Of a stretch of DNA of 64,000 bases, positions 24,695 through 40,653 are shown one piece after another. Origin of the DNA: Amorphochlora amoebiformis (Eukaryota; Cercozoa; Chlorarachniophyceae). The stretch is from the NCBI GenBank assembly GCA_054601695.1, contig BAAHQB010000104.1, forward strand, positions 62,001 to 126,000, given 5' to 3'. The notes under the pieces are model-generated. The model saw nothing but the letters and a program-made list of their open reading frames with translations. It ran no database searches and was not told the DNA's origin. Position numbers and translations under genes: made by a program. How positions within the stretch are numbered: the first letter of the stretch is position 1; each line of letters begins with the position of its first letter.

Positions 24695-25262
24695 TGAATA
24701 TATCTATGTATGCGTATTTATATACCCCTGTATAAATATGTGTGTATCTATACATGCATATGTGTGCAAAACATCCGATACAGGAATCACCCTGTGTACA
24801 CAGATTTACTCAATATCAATTTTACCCGTTGTAAGTGCTCATATCAATATCGCATCGTCTTCTCTGTTAGCGAATAACAGCAGCATCGAAGAGGGATGAA
24901 GATCTTCCACCAACCCCGCGGACAAAAGCCGACATGGTCACGGCTCGAATCCCCTCTCACGAATATCGTCCACCAAACATCTCCAAGCTTTTCCCCCTTA
25001 TATTTTTTAGCCTCAATATCACACACATATAGCTTGAATCCTTATTAAATAAATCAGAATGCGTTATGTACCTCTGGAGGGCTGTAGAGTTGGAGACTTC
25101 TGGTTGCCCGCAAGCCGCCATTTCTGGTCACACACCCGAGAAATTAAGAATATACTATTAGAGGTTATATGCTTAATATATATCCAGATATCCAAATATT
25201 AATACCCGATATCAGACACCTTTAAAAATAAAAAGTCGGCTGCGGCATCTTTGGCTTGGCAT
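23059..25262. other. Intergenic region between the YebC-like and HHL1-like genes
   Basis: 2.2 kb between two genes on the same strand. 23060-23560 is AT-rich with many short GTATAC/ATAGTATA palindromes. 23600-23830 and 24770-25250 are more complex. 23950-24150 holds two diverged copies of an ATATTTTA(C/T)GTGTGTAACTATA segment. The minus-strand frame 25026-24844 (KKYKGEKLGDVWWTIF) has no splice context or family resemblance and is not called. The promoter of the HHL1-like gene should lie just upstream of 25263. Confidence 0.6.
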
Positions 25263-26044
25263 ATGACCACACACATGCGACGCTCCGACCGCACCATTTC
25301 CCTTCTCGTGGGCCTCGGGGGATGCGTCCTCCTCTTTACTCTCTTTTATTCCCACACCTCGACGAAGCCTCTCTCTGCCCCTGTGGTTAGCCGCCAGGTA
25401 GAAGATTTTTACTATGTATTTTTTGGCTGGTCTCACGAAGACCGTTCGTAGTTTGGGTTACAGAGCAGAGATGCATATCGAGATGTCTCATTGTCTCTCT
25501 TGTTCACAGGTCTCCCCGTGCATCTTTAGAACATCTATGCGTCGATTCGTCGCTCCTGGTACCCAGGGGCCTACGGGAAAAAAGGCATGTATTGTCGGGG
25601 GGGTATTACTGCTGGAGTGTATTAAGATGAAGAGTCTGTATATTCAGTGATATATATATATATATACGAAAATGTAATGTAGCTTTCAATTTGTGAGCAT
25701 ATTTTTACCTCCATTGGTTCCCTCGTGTTGCGTTGTTCTTGCGAGTAGTGTATGATTCATTCTCTTGTTTTGTGTTCGTATTTTTGTTGGACGGATCTCT
25801 CGTGTAGTCTCCCGGTCGTTTCGTGACGTGACTGTTGGTAATCCTTATTGTCAATACATTGCTTATACAGACACACATGCATTGCATGCATGCATTGTAC
25901 ACACATCTGCAAATCCACACGCACATATTATGTACATATGTGTGTGTATGTGTGTGACTGTATGTAGATATTCATGTGTGCAATATATACTTGTGTGTGT
26001 CTATACATATATATATATATATAGTGTTATATAAATATGAATAT

Positions 26045-26118
<74 letters not shown>

Positions 26119-26326
26119 GAATATATATACTATCATTCTCATATATGTATGTATGTATATATAATATATACACATATACATGTTATATAAATAATATATA
26201 CATATATAGATATTATGTATTGTACATTATACATACACACATACATATATATATATATATGTGTGTGTGTGTTTATATGTATAAATATATATATAATTTT
26301 TTATTTATATATGAGTGTGTATATTT

Positions 26327-26357
<31 letters not shown>

Positions 26358-26944
26358 CATATATGAATGTAGATATATATATATATATATGTGTATATAT
26401 GTATAAATACATATATATTATATATAATATATAATTTGTATATCTACATTCATATATGTATATATATATATACACATGTTACATGCATTACAAGATCAGC
26501 TTTTCTCTTCCCCCTCTCTCTTCATGACATCTGTTTGTCTCTTTTTCCACCCTACTCTTTTTCTCCCTTCTCTACCTCTCCCAAATAGTGCTTCTTTTCC
26601 ATCTCTCTTTCTTTCCCTGCTTTCTCTGTCTGTCTATATGTTTATATCTCTCACACGTTTCTCTATCGAGTATACATAATATAATATATATATATATATA
26701 ATATATAATATATACATATATTACATATATATATAGAATATGTACACATCATTACTAGTATTATTATTAGTATTATTATTATTATCATTATTTATGTGTA
26801 TATATGTAATGATTGTATTATACATAATATATATGTATATATATATTACATATATATACATATAATATGTATATAATACATATTCATATATAATAAATCT
26901 ATATTTGTATGTGTACATTTAGATGTTTACATATACGTATACAT

Positions 26945-26975
<31 letters not shown>

Positions 26976-27025
26976 AGTATTATTATTATCATTATTTATG
27001 TGTATATGTAATGTTTGTATTTAAA

Positions 27026-27057
<32 letters not shown>

Positions 27058-27165
27058 TACATACACATATATATATACACACATATAATATGTATATAAT
27101 ACATATTTATATATAATAAATCTATATTTGTATGTGTACATTTTCATGTTTACATATACGTATAC

Positions 27166-27202
<37 letters not shown>

Positions 27203-27248
27203 ATGTTATATGTGTAATTTATCTCTGTATGTATGTTTTTATATCAAC

Positions 27249-27311
<63 letters not shown>

Positions 27312-27428
27312 CACGTATATACACATATATACATATATTTTATGTCTATATAAGGTTTTCTCTACTTCCATGCTTCCGATGCTCTTTCTTCCTTCCTCTC
27401 CACCCTATATAGTTTAAATATGACCTAA

Positions 27429-27460
<32 letters not shown>

Positions 27461-27924
27461 CGCACATAATACATATGTACACGTGTACATACTTGTAGGT
27501 GCGAAGGGAAAGCAAATGATGCGAAGGGGAAAGGAACCTGGACAAGCCGTTAGGAACATGTCATAAATAAAACATATATATATATATATATATGTATATT
27601 TATTTATGTGTATATATGTGTATATATTTGTATATATTTATACATATATATATATATATGTATATATGTATGCATGTATACATGTATATATATATATGTG
27701 TATGTATATAAATATATATATATATACATATATACATATATATATATATATAAATATTAGTATACATATATATATATATATGCATACATACATACATACA
27801 AATATATATTTTAATATATATGTGTATATTTTTGCAAATTTTCAAGTATATACATATTGATGTATCACATATTGTGTTATATATATCTATGTGTGTGATA
27901 TATTTATGTATATTATACATACGT

Positions 27925-27966
<42 letters not shown>

Positions 27967-28198
27967 TATATATATATAATTAATATATTTATATATGTAT
28001 AAAACATATACATTGTATATATGTATCTGAGGTGCGTGTAAATCTCTGAAGAATTTCTTTTTTGTATATTTCACAGCCCCCCTACACCTCCTGTGGATCC
28101 CCAGAATGAAGAATTCGTCATCTTTGTGAGGTTACATACATTTATACATTAACATACGTATTTATGTATACTATATATGTATTGTATTTATGTATACG

Positions 28199-28245
<47 letters not shown>

Positions 28246-28548
28246 AATATATATACATAAGATATATATCTATATGTATACTACACACAGGTCAAAGATG
28301 CAGAGAACCTGGCTTCCTATGAGCATGTGATATTCCCAACCAACCCTAGTCCCTAACCCGCAACCCTAACCCCAAAGTTACACAGCGATGAGAGATCATT
28401 CCTTCTGTACGCTAAATACATCACCTGACACATAGGGAGAGAGGGGAGTGAGGAGGAGAAAGCAGTTAGGGGACGTCGGGGATGGGAAAAATTGAAGTTT
28501 ATTTTTGGGGGGATGAGTAGGGCGTTGATGACTAGGAATACGTATATA

Positions 28549-28587
<39 letters not shown>

Positions 28588-28631
28588 AATGTATTTTTAG
28601 ATATACATATGTATGTTTTTAATATTTAAGA

Positions 28632-28663
<32 letters not shown>

Positions 28664-29042
28664 CTTTATATATATTTTATATACATGACTAACATATAAA
28701 TATTACATGACTAACATATACATATTACATGACTAACATATACATATATATATATATATATATATGTGGTGTGTGTGTGTGCAGGGTTAAGGGCGGTTGG
28801 CAAGCAAATGCAATCATCGCAAACCAACGTAACGAATTCGGGAAGAAGCTATTCGGGGGCGCTCTCGACGACACCCTCGTGCGCAATATTGCATGTAATG
28901 ACTAACCTCGAGAATTCTTCTGCGCTCTAACGTGACACTCGAACTTGGTTATGAGACTAAGCTCTCACTCTAAATTTACAAATTTAGATATAATTTTGTA
29001 AATTAGACATATCTTTATAAATTTAGATATAATTTTATAAAC

Positions 29043-29086
<44 letters not shown>

Positions 29087-29274
29087 TATGTATATGTATA
29101 AATTATACATATATATATATATTATATATATATATATCACATATATATATATATCACATATATATATATGTATATATATATGGATGTATATATATTATAT
29201 TTACACATACATACATATTATACTTACACATATATAATCAACACTGAATAGTATACACATGTACACTGTACATA

Positions 29275-29329
<55 letters not shown>

Positions 29330-29551
29330 TATATATACACATATATATATATATATTTATATAAAAAATATATATATAATATGTTACATGTATATATAGC
29401 GGCTATTTATCAAGATTCTGACAAGATCGTACAGAAACTAAGGTCGCAGATTCCCCAGGTATGCAACAAGTCAATATAATTAATATATATATATATATAT
29501 AATATATATATATATATAACATATATGTATGTGTTGTGTTGCGTGTATTGT

Positions 29552-29594
<43 letters not shown>

Positions 29595-29969
29595 ACATAT
29601 ATGTATGTGTTGTGTTGCGTGTATTGTAGATATATATACATATATATATATATAATATATATATACATATATATATATATACTATAGATGTATATATATA
29701 TAATATATAATACATATATATATATATAATATATATAGATATGTCCTTGAAATGTACGTACAAATGTAGCACGTAATTGTGCATAGATTTATATGTAACA
29801 ATATTGTACTACATATATATATATATAGATATATCTGTTTATATGAAAATCTACTATACATACCTTTATACATATATATGTATATGGTTCATGTATAATA
29901 CACATATCAATAAACTTATACTATTTAGCTCAAGCATACCAAGCAGTTCGAGTTTGGCTTCAAGGTTAC

Positions 29970-30005
<36 letters not shown>

Positions 30006-30559
30006 CTGGTTTTCGTGTAAATTTATTGTATGTACATAAACAACGTGCATATATGCATTACAGTACATAACTATGTGCATAAGTATTTTTTAATGTATAG
30101 ATTCGCGATCGTGATGTCCCAGATGACTGGTGGAAGCCGGAGGGTATCACCAGAATTCCACCGAAGGAGGTATATCATACTAATAAAATGTGCAAGAACA
30201 CATATGTACCTATCTAAACATGTCCGTATGATGCATAAAATATGTATGTCTTTGTGTAATTATATATTTAAATATATACATGTACATATATATGTGTGTG
30301 TATGTTTATGTATACATATATACCAATTTCTGTGCACCCGTACATATTAATATATATATATATATAATATATATCTAGTATATATATGTATATATACAAA
30401 TATGTACATATATATATATATATATAGATATATATATATGTACATATATGTACATAAATACTACACAATATATATGCATGTATCTATATATATATATATA
30501 TATGTAGTATTTGTGTATGTGTGTATACATTTACAAATTGTATATATGTATATACGTAT

Positions 30560-30592
<33 letters not shown>

Positions 30593-30672
30593 TTCATATA
30601 TAACGTACGTAAGGATATCCCAAAGACCCCCATTGAGAATTTTGGCGACTGGTTCCAGGGAAGCTTTGGCAA

Positions 30673-30743
<71 letters not shown>

Positions 30744-30852
30744 ATATATATGAGTGTTATATTATATATACATACATATATCAATATATATATATATACA
30801 TATATACGTAACATAATTTATGCATGTATTTATAATATGCAAGTATACATTT

Positions 30853-30895
<43 letters not shown>

Positions 30896-31022
30896 AATTC
30901 TCCGAGCGTATTTAGGGATTAAATAAGTGCAAATTAATTTTGTTTCCTTATTTCATAGTTATGCATTTGATAAATTTTAGGCTTGTATAAAATATATGTG
31001 CAGTGTGCAGATTTACATATGA

Positions 31023-31065
<43 letters not shown>

Positions 31066-31198
31066 TGTACAGTGCAATTTTCGTGTGTGTGTGTGTGTGT
31101 GTGTGTGGACGTATGTGTATATATGTGTATGCTGGATGTATGTGTATATATGTGTATGCAACATATTTCACCAGATCGGAGCGGGCATGAAGGCCTGA
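25263..31198 (+). CDS. Plastid protein resembling HHL1 (photosystem II protection), tentative family
   Basis: Modelled exons: 25263-25397, 25510-25637, 28077-28125, 28291-28326, 28792-28894, 29400-29458, 29929-29964, 30101-30169, 30614-30673, 31175-31198; about 232 residues. The leader has a membrane segment ([20 protein letters not shown]) and then a basic stretch ([14 protein letters not shown]), suggesting bipartite plastid targeting. The mature part reads [77 protein letters not shown]. From memory this pattern fits the plant thylakoid protein family containing HHL1, but I cannot confirm it. Exons 6-10 are solid by phase. Two junctions are weak: the exon 2 donor (another exon may be missing before 28077), and exon 4 to 5, where the 3' site could be 28784 instead of 28791. 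Confidence 0.7.
26750..27170 (+). repeat. Two-copy tandem segmental duplication in an intron
   Basis: Two copies, about 26757-26945 and 26972-27168, share in the same order a (TTA)n TATCATTATTTATGTGTATA block, an ATAATATGTATATAATACATAT block and an AATAAATCTATATTTGTATG block. They lie in the long second intron of the HHL1-like gene. Confidence 0.75.
28335..28376 (+). repeat. Short telomere-like tract in the HHL1-like gene
   Basis: Degenerate CCCTAA units (CCAACCCTAGTCCCTAAC, then CAACCCTAACCCC) directly follow the 5' splice site used here for exon 4. Confidence 0.75.
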
Positions 31199-31628
31199 GA
31201 GAAATTTGAAACGGCGATCGTACATGTACTTAGCGCCAGTACAAACGGATAGTTCGTGCTGAGCAACATTGGTGTGGATTCCGTAGTACGGTGCTAACAC
31301 TGCCTAACAGCGAAAGTTAGTGATTGTAATTAATCTGTCGACTCATTCAGTACTCTTTTTCATATTTTGCGCATACCTTATCTAGTTATATGTATTCTAG
31401 TGTAGTGTTGTACCGAATATATCACACATGTGTAGTACTCGGTTGACTTAACTCTAGTAAGTTGGTGAAACATTGGTTAAATTTATAATGAATTATAACT
31501 CATATCTAGCATATACTTACTAATACATCATGATGTGTGAGTCCAATCGAAGTTGCAACACTTTTGAAGTTGATCATTAATACTTTAACAAGATAATTTT
31601 TATTAATTCTTGGAGTATAGGCCATGAT
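31199..31628. other. Convergent intergenic region, no gene seen
   Basis: 430 bases between the stop codons of the HHL1-like gene (plus) and the FCP1-like gene (minus). The sequence is complex and nearly free of (TA)n. It should hold both 3' UTRs and polyadenylation signals, and I see no frame worth calling. Confidence 0.6.
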
Positions 31629-32435
31629 TCACTTCAAGTCACCCAACAAACCAGCTACCACATCCGCCGCAATTTCTGCCGAATCCACTAAAGCAATGCT
31701 GTCCTTTCGGCGGCGACGACTTCCTAAGCGACGACCTTCCTGTCTCCGCCTTCGTTTTTTCCTCATCTTCTTTTTCTTCACTGATTCCCCTCGATTCCCA
31801 ACCCCCACATCACGGGCCTGATCCTCATTATTTTTGTTGACGCTCTTCTTTAGCACCTTTTCCCTTTTCTCTGCCCCAGGAGTGAGCTCAGGCCCCCCAA
31901 CGCGCGCGTTTGCTCCCCCGAGTCTCGGATGACTTTGGGTTTGAGGTGTTTGGTTGGGAGGTTCATTGGATGGGTATGGTTTCCACCCTGACGCCATCGC
32001 TCGGATTAGACTTGTTGGCGTGGAGGGACTATTGGAGTGGTACAGGTTGTATGAAGGGAGGTCTTGGTTGTTGGGTTTGGGTACGTTGAGGTATCTCGAT
32101 TTGGAGGTATCCCCCACGTTATCTGACCTGATCGAACACACGTCGCAAAATCTATACTTGTAGATATATACACATTACATGTAATGTAGATACATCTGTA
32201 ACTGCATGCTTACCATTACATACCGGCCTTGTATATATATATATATGTATCATTCTATATATTAGATATATATATATATATATGTGTGTGTAACATTATA
32301 CATAATATACAATGTATCATATATGTATATATAGATGTAAAGATGTAAATATATGTAAAACATCCGTATCATTGTATGTATGTGTTACGTTTACAATGTA
32401 CATTATATATATATGTATGTATATATATACTATAT

Positions 32436-32466
<31 letters not shown>

Positions 32467-32528
32467 CATACATATATATATATATACATACATGTACATT
32501 ATATTTATAAACATATGTCTGTAGATAA

Positions 32529-32585
<57 letters not shown>

Positions 32586-32614
32586 GTAAATTATATATAA
32601 TATATAAATACAAA

Positions 32615-32655
<41 letters not shown>

Positions 32656-33328
32656 TATATATATCATATGTATACACACGTATTACACGCACATATATAT
32701 ATATACATATACATATACATACATGTATGTATATGAGAGTGTATACATACACATTATATTTATGTATATATGTGGATGTACATATGTGTGTTGTAATTCG
32801 CATATATATACCCATTGAGTCTGAATTTGTTTTCATTTGGTTTTTGAAAGTGTGCTCCAGCATGATGCAACCACTTGATGTCCACAACCTGCCAAGAATA
32901 AAAATACATGTAATATACAAATATTATTATATCTATATATATGTATATGTAAGTATGTATGTATGTATGTATGTACATATTTGTATTTGCACGTAATATA
33001 TTTTTACATTTATATAAATATACATGTATGAATATATACCTGCCTAAATACAATATATGTATACACACACACACATATATATATATATATGTAAGTACAA
33101 ATATGTATATGTATACATGTATGTATGCAAAAATATAAATGTACAAAACTTAAACGTAAAATCATGTATGTAATTATCTATAGATATATTTATATATAGG
33201 TCCAAATATATACATGTATAAACATAATATAAATATATATATACATTTACATACATGTAAGTATATACACATACATTTATATATATATATATATATATAT
33301 ATATGTTCGTATATATGCACACACTCAC

Positions 33329-33370
<42 letters not shown>

Positions 33371-33382
33371 CATACATATAGA

Positions 33383-33444
<62 letters not shown>

Positions 33445-34434
33445 AACATGCATGAAAGTACAGTATACCACGACATCATCTGAAATTCATATAGAGTCCG
33501 CTTAAATATTATCTTACCTGAATTCCAATCCTCTTGGCGAGCTTGACCTTTTCAGATCCAGCTCTTGCTGCCACGATATGTGTTATTTTTCGGAGGAATG
33601 GGTCGTTTTGATGGAGGTTTGAGCACAGCCCGGTGCCTAGTCCCTGGCTATCCAGAGACTCAAAGCAGACACAACCAAGCTCCACCGCCAGGCGCCATTC
33701 GGGAACCTTAGAAACATGTTACTTCGAAATTCAATCTTTTTGATTGCTCCTGTCGCACTAGTAAGCGTCTATGGAGGTGGTTTGTTTCGGTAGATCTTGT
33801 GTTTTTCGTTATTTTTGAACAGAAAATGGTTATTTTTTTGGTACCTGCGGTGGACGCTTGTGTTTTGGAACCACTCCCGAGAATACTGCTCGGACACCCT
33901 GCCATTCATTTCACAACACAACAAAACCAGATTACAGACAGTCATGCGTACGCACCCCGCAGTTTGCACATTGTCAAAGGGCTATCGTACAGGGATGTTT
34001 CTCTATGCATGCATACACATATCTGTATATTAATATATTAAGTAAATATTATATATATTATGTAAATATTTATGAGCATATATATAAAAATGCATATTTA
34101 TTATTTTTTGGATAGTGTTATAAAACATTCATACACATATATATACATATATATATGTAAATATATATACATATATATATATATATATACATACATATAT
34201 ATATATATATAGATATTATGTATCTACATCTTTTAAAAATCAAATGTGTACCTCCGTATACCGTACATGTACAATATATATATATATATATACATAATAT
34301 ATATATATATATATATATGCATATTACAGATATATAGATACATATTATATACATACATATATATATATATATGTATGTAAATATATATATATATATAATA
34401 TATGAACATATATATATATATACATATATGTATA

Positions 34435-34474
<40 letters not shown>

Positions 34475-34519
34475 TATATATATATATACATATTCATTTT
34501 AAATATATGTATATATAAG

Positions 34520-34557
<38 letters not shown>

Positions 34558-35560
34558 GTACATATATATATATACATATATAAACATATATATACATACG
34601 TGTATCTGATTATCAAGAACAACACATTTACATAGTATTGGTACCTTGAGGACGGAGTTCCTTAGGTGGTACAAGATTTCCGGCACCGGCTTGCCAGACA
34701 TAGCGTTGCGCAGTTGCTCCATTCTTGAATCCAACCCCGACGCCGAACTAACCCCTTTGCTCTCTGTGCGTTTGGACTTGGATCCGGTGCATTTTTGTTG
34801 TGGTTGAAGCCTAAGGTTTTGCTTTGCATTTGGTTGACTCGGGGGTACGATGTTAAAGTGCAGAGAATGGATGGCTTGTAGCACTGCTTGGACTGACAAC
34901 AGTACGTTGTCCTAATCAAAACCAGCATGGGATCAGACAATGAGAGAAACCAATGGACATCAACAGGAACCAACAACAGGAACCAAAGATGGACACGATG
35001 GACACAAGATGGAGAATAATGATGAAACACAATGGTATTCTGTGTCGGAATAACAATCTGAATACCTGTGGTTCTTTGTCCCTCTTTTTGAGTTGGGCCT
35101 GGTTAAAATCCAGGTAATTGTCGCCCTGGCGGTGATCTTTGGCAGACAGGTGTTGCTTAGGATGCTGTACCGGGTGTTGATACTTTTGAGTGCGCTTTCT
35201 AGGGTGGTTGTGCGTATGTTGGCGAGGCTGATTGATGGACATCATGTTTTGGTCTTGATGGTGATCTGGGACGTCATCCTCCGTGTCACGCTGGTCTCCG
35301 TCATCGTCGTCGCCGTCGTCACCACCAGTGCCTCCTAACACGCCATCAGATTGGCTGGTGCCGAGCTTTTGATCGGTTTCGGGATCCTCGAGTCGCTTTT
35401 GCTTGCGCTAAGTTAGACAGTCAGACAAACCACCTAGAATGCTACTAATTGCAAATGTATGCACATATGATACATACAACATATCACATAAGAGTGATAT
35501 GAAGTTCATAAATATGTACGTTCATGTACATATATACATATAATTATGTATATACAATAC

Positions 35561-35597
<37 letters not shown>

Positions 35598-36590
35598 GCA
35601 TAGTATTAATATACACATTAAAACTATGTATATATGTAATATAAACAAATTAATACAATACATATGTATGTACATATATATTACATACATATATATATTT
35701 TATATATATATATATGTATGTTTTTCCTTTGTAGAAAATATCACATATGTTCACTTAATATACATACATACATACATATATATGTGTATATATATATATA
35801 TATAAATGTATACCTATATATGTTTTCACATGTATTTGTACATATATATATATATATATATATGTATATTTATATATAAATGTATATATATATATGTATA
35901 TATATGTATATGTATATGTATATGTGAACACATATGAAAATTCGTACCAGCTTGGGTGGTTGTAGAGCCTGATATTGGTTTTCCTTTTTCTTGATTGGCC
36001 TCAGGGGCCCCTTTGTCTCTTCCAGATTCTTCTCTCGACTAGGATCCTCGTATTGAGGAGAGACCTCATTCGAACGCCCAGTGGAATCCCCCTTGTCATC
36101 GAAATTCTCAGGTGAAACGGCGTTCGCATCCGAGGGCTCAACCGGCTTGGTGGACTTGGTGGATCTGGCGGGCTTAGTAGACTCCGCGGGCTCGGGGTTG
36201 GTCGACTGGGCGTAGTTGATGGACTTGGCTGTCTTGGTCTCATCAATGTCATTTTGCTCGACCCGTACGTTCGGTGCGGTTCTGGGTCCTGGTCTGAGCC
36301 TGGCCCTAGGCCTGTTTCTTGGTCTGCCTCTGGCTCTGGGAAGCGATTTGGTTTGGTTGAACGCCCCCGTGTTGCGATCGTACAATTCTGAGAGGCCATG
36401 GAAAAAGTGGAACGGCAGGCAGGGCACAACGTTGTACGACTGCACCCATACGCGCGGCTTGTCGTCGAGGATGATGACGAGCCCAGGGTCGCAGTTGAGC
36501 AGGTCGCCCAAATCCTTAGCCTTGGGCACCTGGGTGCTTACCCGAGATCCTCTTCCCCCCGGAGACCTGGTGGAATGTAATATATATGAA

Positions 36591-36635
<45 letters not shown>

Positions 36636-36803
36636 TATATATATATATATATTGTATGTACGTATGTATACGCATATGTTTTCGTATGTATTATACATGT
36701 ACACATATATATATGCATGTATATAATATACATTTATATGTATATAATATATATGTATATGTATATACATTTATATGTATGTATATACGTATATGTAATT
36801 TGT

Positions 36804-36842
<39 letters not shown>

Positions 36843-37045
36843 AATATGCATATATATATATATACTGTAAATATATATATATATATATGTATAGATATAT
36901 ATAATATATATCTATATATATATTTTTGTACATTTATATATATATATATGTGTATATATATATATATTTATATATGTATATATATATATATTTATTACTT
37001 ACCTATGTATATATACATGTGCGTATATTTATAAAAAGAATGTAC

Positions 37046-37109
<64 letters not shown>

Positions 37110-37319
37110 ATATAGGTATATTAATATATATATATATATATTTATATGTATATATAAAATATAAGTATATGTATATGTATGTATAGAATAATATTATACG
37201 TTTATATATGTGAATTATTATATTTATGATACTATATTGTATTGTATAATAATACAAAATTATACATTTAAGTAAAAATATATATACATATACATACATG
37301 TACATATATACATGCACGA

Positions 37320-37355
<36 letters not shown>

Positions 37356-37379
37356 ATGCACACATAATGTTTTAATCTA

Positions 37380-37427
<48 letters not shown>

Positions 37428-37530
37428 TGTACACATATATTTTTGTATATTTATCTGGAATATATATACACATATACATATGTATATATATACATAAATC
37501 ATGCATATATATATATATTATATATGCATG

Positions 37531-37564
<34 letters not shown>

Positions 37565-37663
37565 ATATATAATTCGTGTGTGTGTATATTAATATAATAT
37601 CTATATTTATATATATATATATATATAGTTATATACAATATATATATGTATATATCTACATAT

Positions 37664-37714
<51 letters not shown>

Positions 37715-37752
37715 TTACATAAATCATCACACACATAATATATATATATATC

Positions 37753-37790
<38 letters not shown>

Positions 37791-37963
37791 TACATATATA
37801 TATATATTGTATTATATATATATATTATATATATATATATATATACATATGTATATATATATATATATATTGCATATCGCATATAACTCATGCACACACA
37901 TAACGCACACACACAGACATATATATATATATATAATATATATATATATAATTATACATATAA

Positions 37964-38006
<43 letters not shown>

Positions 38007-38008
38007 TT

Positions 38009-38067
<59 letters not shown>

Positions 38068-38109
38068 GTATATATATATTTCTATATAATTATACATATA
38101 AATATATAC

Positions 38110-38140
<31 letters not shown>

Positions 38141-38336
38141 CATTCATATATATACATATGTAATAGATACATATATATATATATATGTATATATATGTAT
38201 ATATGTATATATATTATATATATTTTGTGCCTATATATATATATATACATATATTGTATGTATGTATTATGTAATATTATATACATATGCAAATATATTT
38301 ACACATATCTTATACACACACACATTATTTATATAC

Positions 38337-38418
<82 letters not shown>

Positions 38419-39181
38419 AACTATTCACACATATATTTATGTCATATCACGTCATATTTTATCCAAACATGTACCCCCTTCTTGGACGCTTCTTAGCGAA
38501 GTCGTCGCGACCTACAAGGTTGTGAAAAAGCGTTCGGTCGGGGTCCAGGATGCTGACCACCGAATCGGCGTAACGACGCGTGCCGTGAGTGTAGATGAAG
38601 AGTTCAAAGAAGCGCGACAAGGTTGCCAGCATTTTCCGGAGTCCTGGCCTGAGCTTGACGTGTCCCCCGTCAGGCAGCTGGTGTATGTTCTTTTTGAGGT
38701 TTGGGTAGTGTTTGAAAGCCTTTACTCGCGGGTCCGGAGAGGCGTGCAGGATGGTGTGGTCGATGTCGAGCACAAGAGCAAGCTTATGCGAAGAACGTAG
38801 GCGATGGCTATACTCTTCCGTCTTTTGTCTGATGAAATCGTTGCTCATGTAGATCTTTTTGCCGTTTCCAACGACAATTTTCTTGCCCCTACCTATGGTT
38901 TCTCGGTCTGCATCGGCAAGAGCGGCCTCTCTGACATTCATCCCTGGAGCCTGTTTATCCTCCAGATTGTGCGGGCGGGTTTTGACGTGGGGAACGGAGC
39001 TATGAATTTCTCGTTGCTTGCGACGTCCTGGCATCGACCCAGCGTGGTATGAGGGATGCATCTGCCCCGGCTTGCTTGGTTTTGGTTTGTTAGCCACCAG
39101 CTTGCCGCACAAAGCGCAGATTCCCGAAGTTCCCGAGGAAGTCATAATGATTTGAGGGTGGGAGCATTCACTCCCGGCCAT
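31629..39181 (-). CDS. FCP1: FCP1-type RNA polymerase II CTD phosphatase with BRCT domain
   Basis: Seven exons in transcript order: 39181-38475, 36566-35948, 35407-35066, 34911-34645, 33706-33518, 32888-32812, 32151-31629; 907 residues, all phases consistent. An N-terminal Cys/His motif (CSHP, then ICALCGKL) resembles that of plant FCP1-like phosphatases. The catalytic FCP1 homology domain starts near residue 130 with [12 protein letters not shown]; its DxDxT (139-143) holds the phospho-acceptor Asp. It continues with [20 protein letters not shown] and, in exon 2, [12 protein letters not shown] disordered, charged linker of about 270 residues follows (Arg/Pro-rich, Asp-rich, His/Gln-rich). 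The BRCT domain spans exons 5-6, with [18 protein letters not shown] and the conserved Trp in VVDIKWLHH. The C-terminus is a strong basic nuclear-localisation-like run ([13 protein letters not shown]). The enzyme dephosphorylates the polymerase CTD to recycle it. Most linker is encoded by exons 2-4, which are long for this window. Confidence 0.93.
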
Positions 39182-39323
39182 TTGCTAATATCCAATTATT
39201 TCAAGTTCCCGCGCCATGCGCCATGGTGAATGCGTCCTGGATTCCGAGTTCGTCATTGCCGTAAGATGTCAACAATCTTAATAATCTTAAGACAGATTAA
39301 ACAAGATAATAATTCGGCATAGG
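39182..39323. promoter_or_regulatory. Probable bidirectional promoter between FCP1 and the GH47 gene
   Basis: 142 bases separate the two divergent start codons. The stretch contains an AT-rich segment with AATCTTAATAATCTTAAG-like direct repeats near 39270-39290 but no (TA)n microsatellite. Shared control of the two genes is inferred from spacing only. Confidence 0.45.
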
Positions 39324-39969
39324 ATGGATTGGCTTATGTCACTCTGTGTGACAGATCCAGAACGATTCCTCATGGCCTACCGTCGCTCGCGCCCTCCCGG
39401 GAGCGGACGGCGCGTAATTGTCTCCCGTGGGAGGGTATACGCCCCCTCACAATTCGTGCTTGGATGTGTCGTGGGTTTTATACTGTCTTTCGTTGTGATG
39501 GTTGCGGTCCTTACCTACTTTCTGCCCGCCATCGCGAAGGGCACGATGCCCCCGATGGCTCCGACAAGCGCGAACACCGCGATCCCGGGAATTTCTGGAG
39601 AAGCAAAGGTTAGGATGAAAGGGGAGAGATGGGGCGGAGAGACAAGGGCGAGAGGCGGTGGTAAGGTCGATGAGGAACTGGATTAGTTGTTTGTTTGGCA
39701 ATTCTTTTCAGTTGGTTAGGGTTCTCTAGAGTTAGACGCGAGGGGAAAGAGTGTGGAGACGATATTTGAAGTGTGAGAGAGGGACAGGCAGGTGGACTAT
39801 ACGGCTGTCAAGGGTGGGGTGGGGGAATAATGACCAGATGTCACCTGAAGCTGTAAAAAATATAATAATAAAAACATATGCATATATATATATATATATA
39901 TACACACACATATATATATATATAATTATATATATATATAGATATATAATACATATATATATATATATA

Positions 39970-40026
<57 letters not shown>

Positions 40027-40331
40027 CCAATGACATGGCAAAGAACAGCGAGCCAGAAGTAATAGCATACCCTAAGAACCCAGTGGTAACCCTAACTCTA
40101 ACCGAACCGTACCGAACCGTTACCCGTCGAAACCCTGACCCTAGCCAACCAAAACGTTGACCACTAGCTATTGACACACATCAACAAGGCTCATTTTCCA
40201 ACTCGGTTTGTCGGAATTAGGTGATTTTAAGTTCAGTAATAACACTTAGCCGTTCTCCAGCAAGACATTGAAAAAAGTGTCAAAGAAGACAAGGATAGTC
40301 AAACAGGTACATATATATATATATATATATT

Positions 40332-40382
<51 letters not shown>

Positions 40383-40409
40383 TATATATGTATATGTATA
40401 TATTTATAT

Positions 40410-40441
<32 letters not shown>

Positions 40442-40610
40442 CATGTATGCATACTTTTATTTATTCCCATAATGCATATATATATATATATATATACCTA
40501 CATTTGTATACGTACATATTACGCATATAGTAACATAAATACATTTGTATAAATATGACGCAGTATCTATTCACATTTGCTAAATGTGGAACTCAAGCAC
40601 AAATCATAAT

Positions 40611-40653
<43 letters not shown>

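Noticed and set aside
28680-28750. Short tandem repeat CATGACTAACATATA (three units) as a regulatory element
   Set aside because: It looks like local duplication next to (TA)n in an intron, with nothing to suggest a function.
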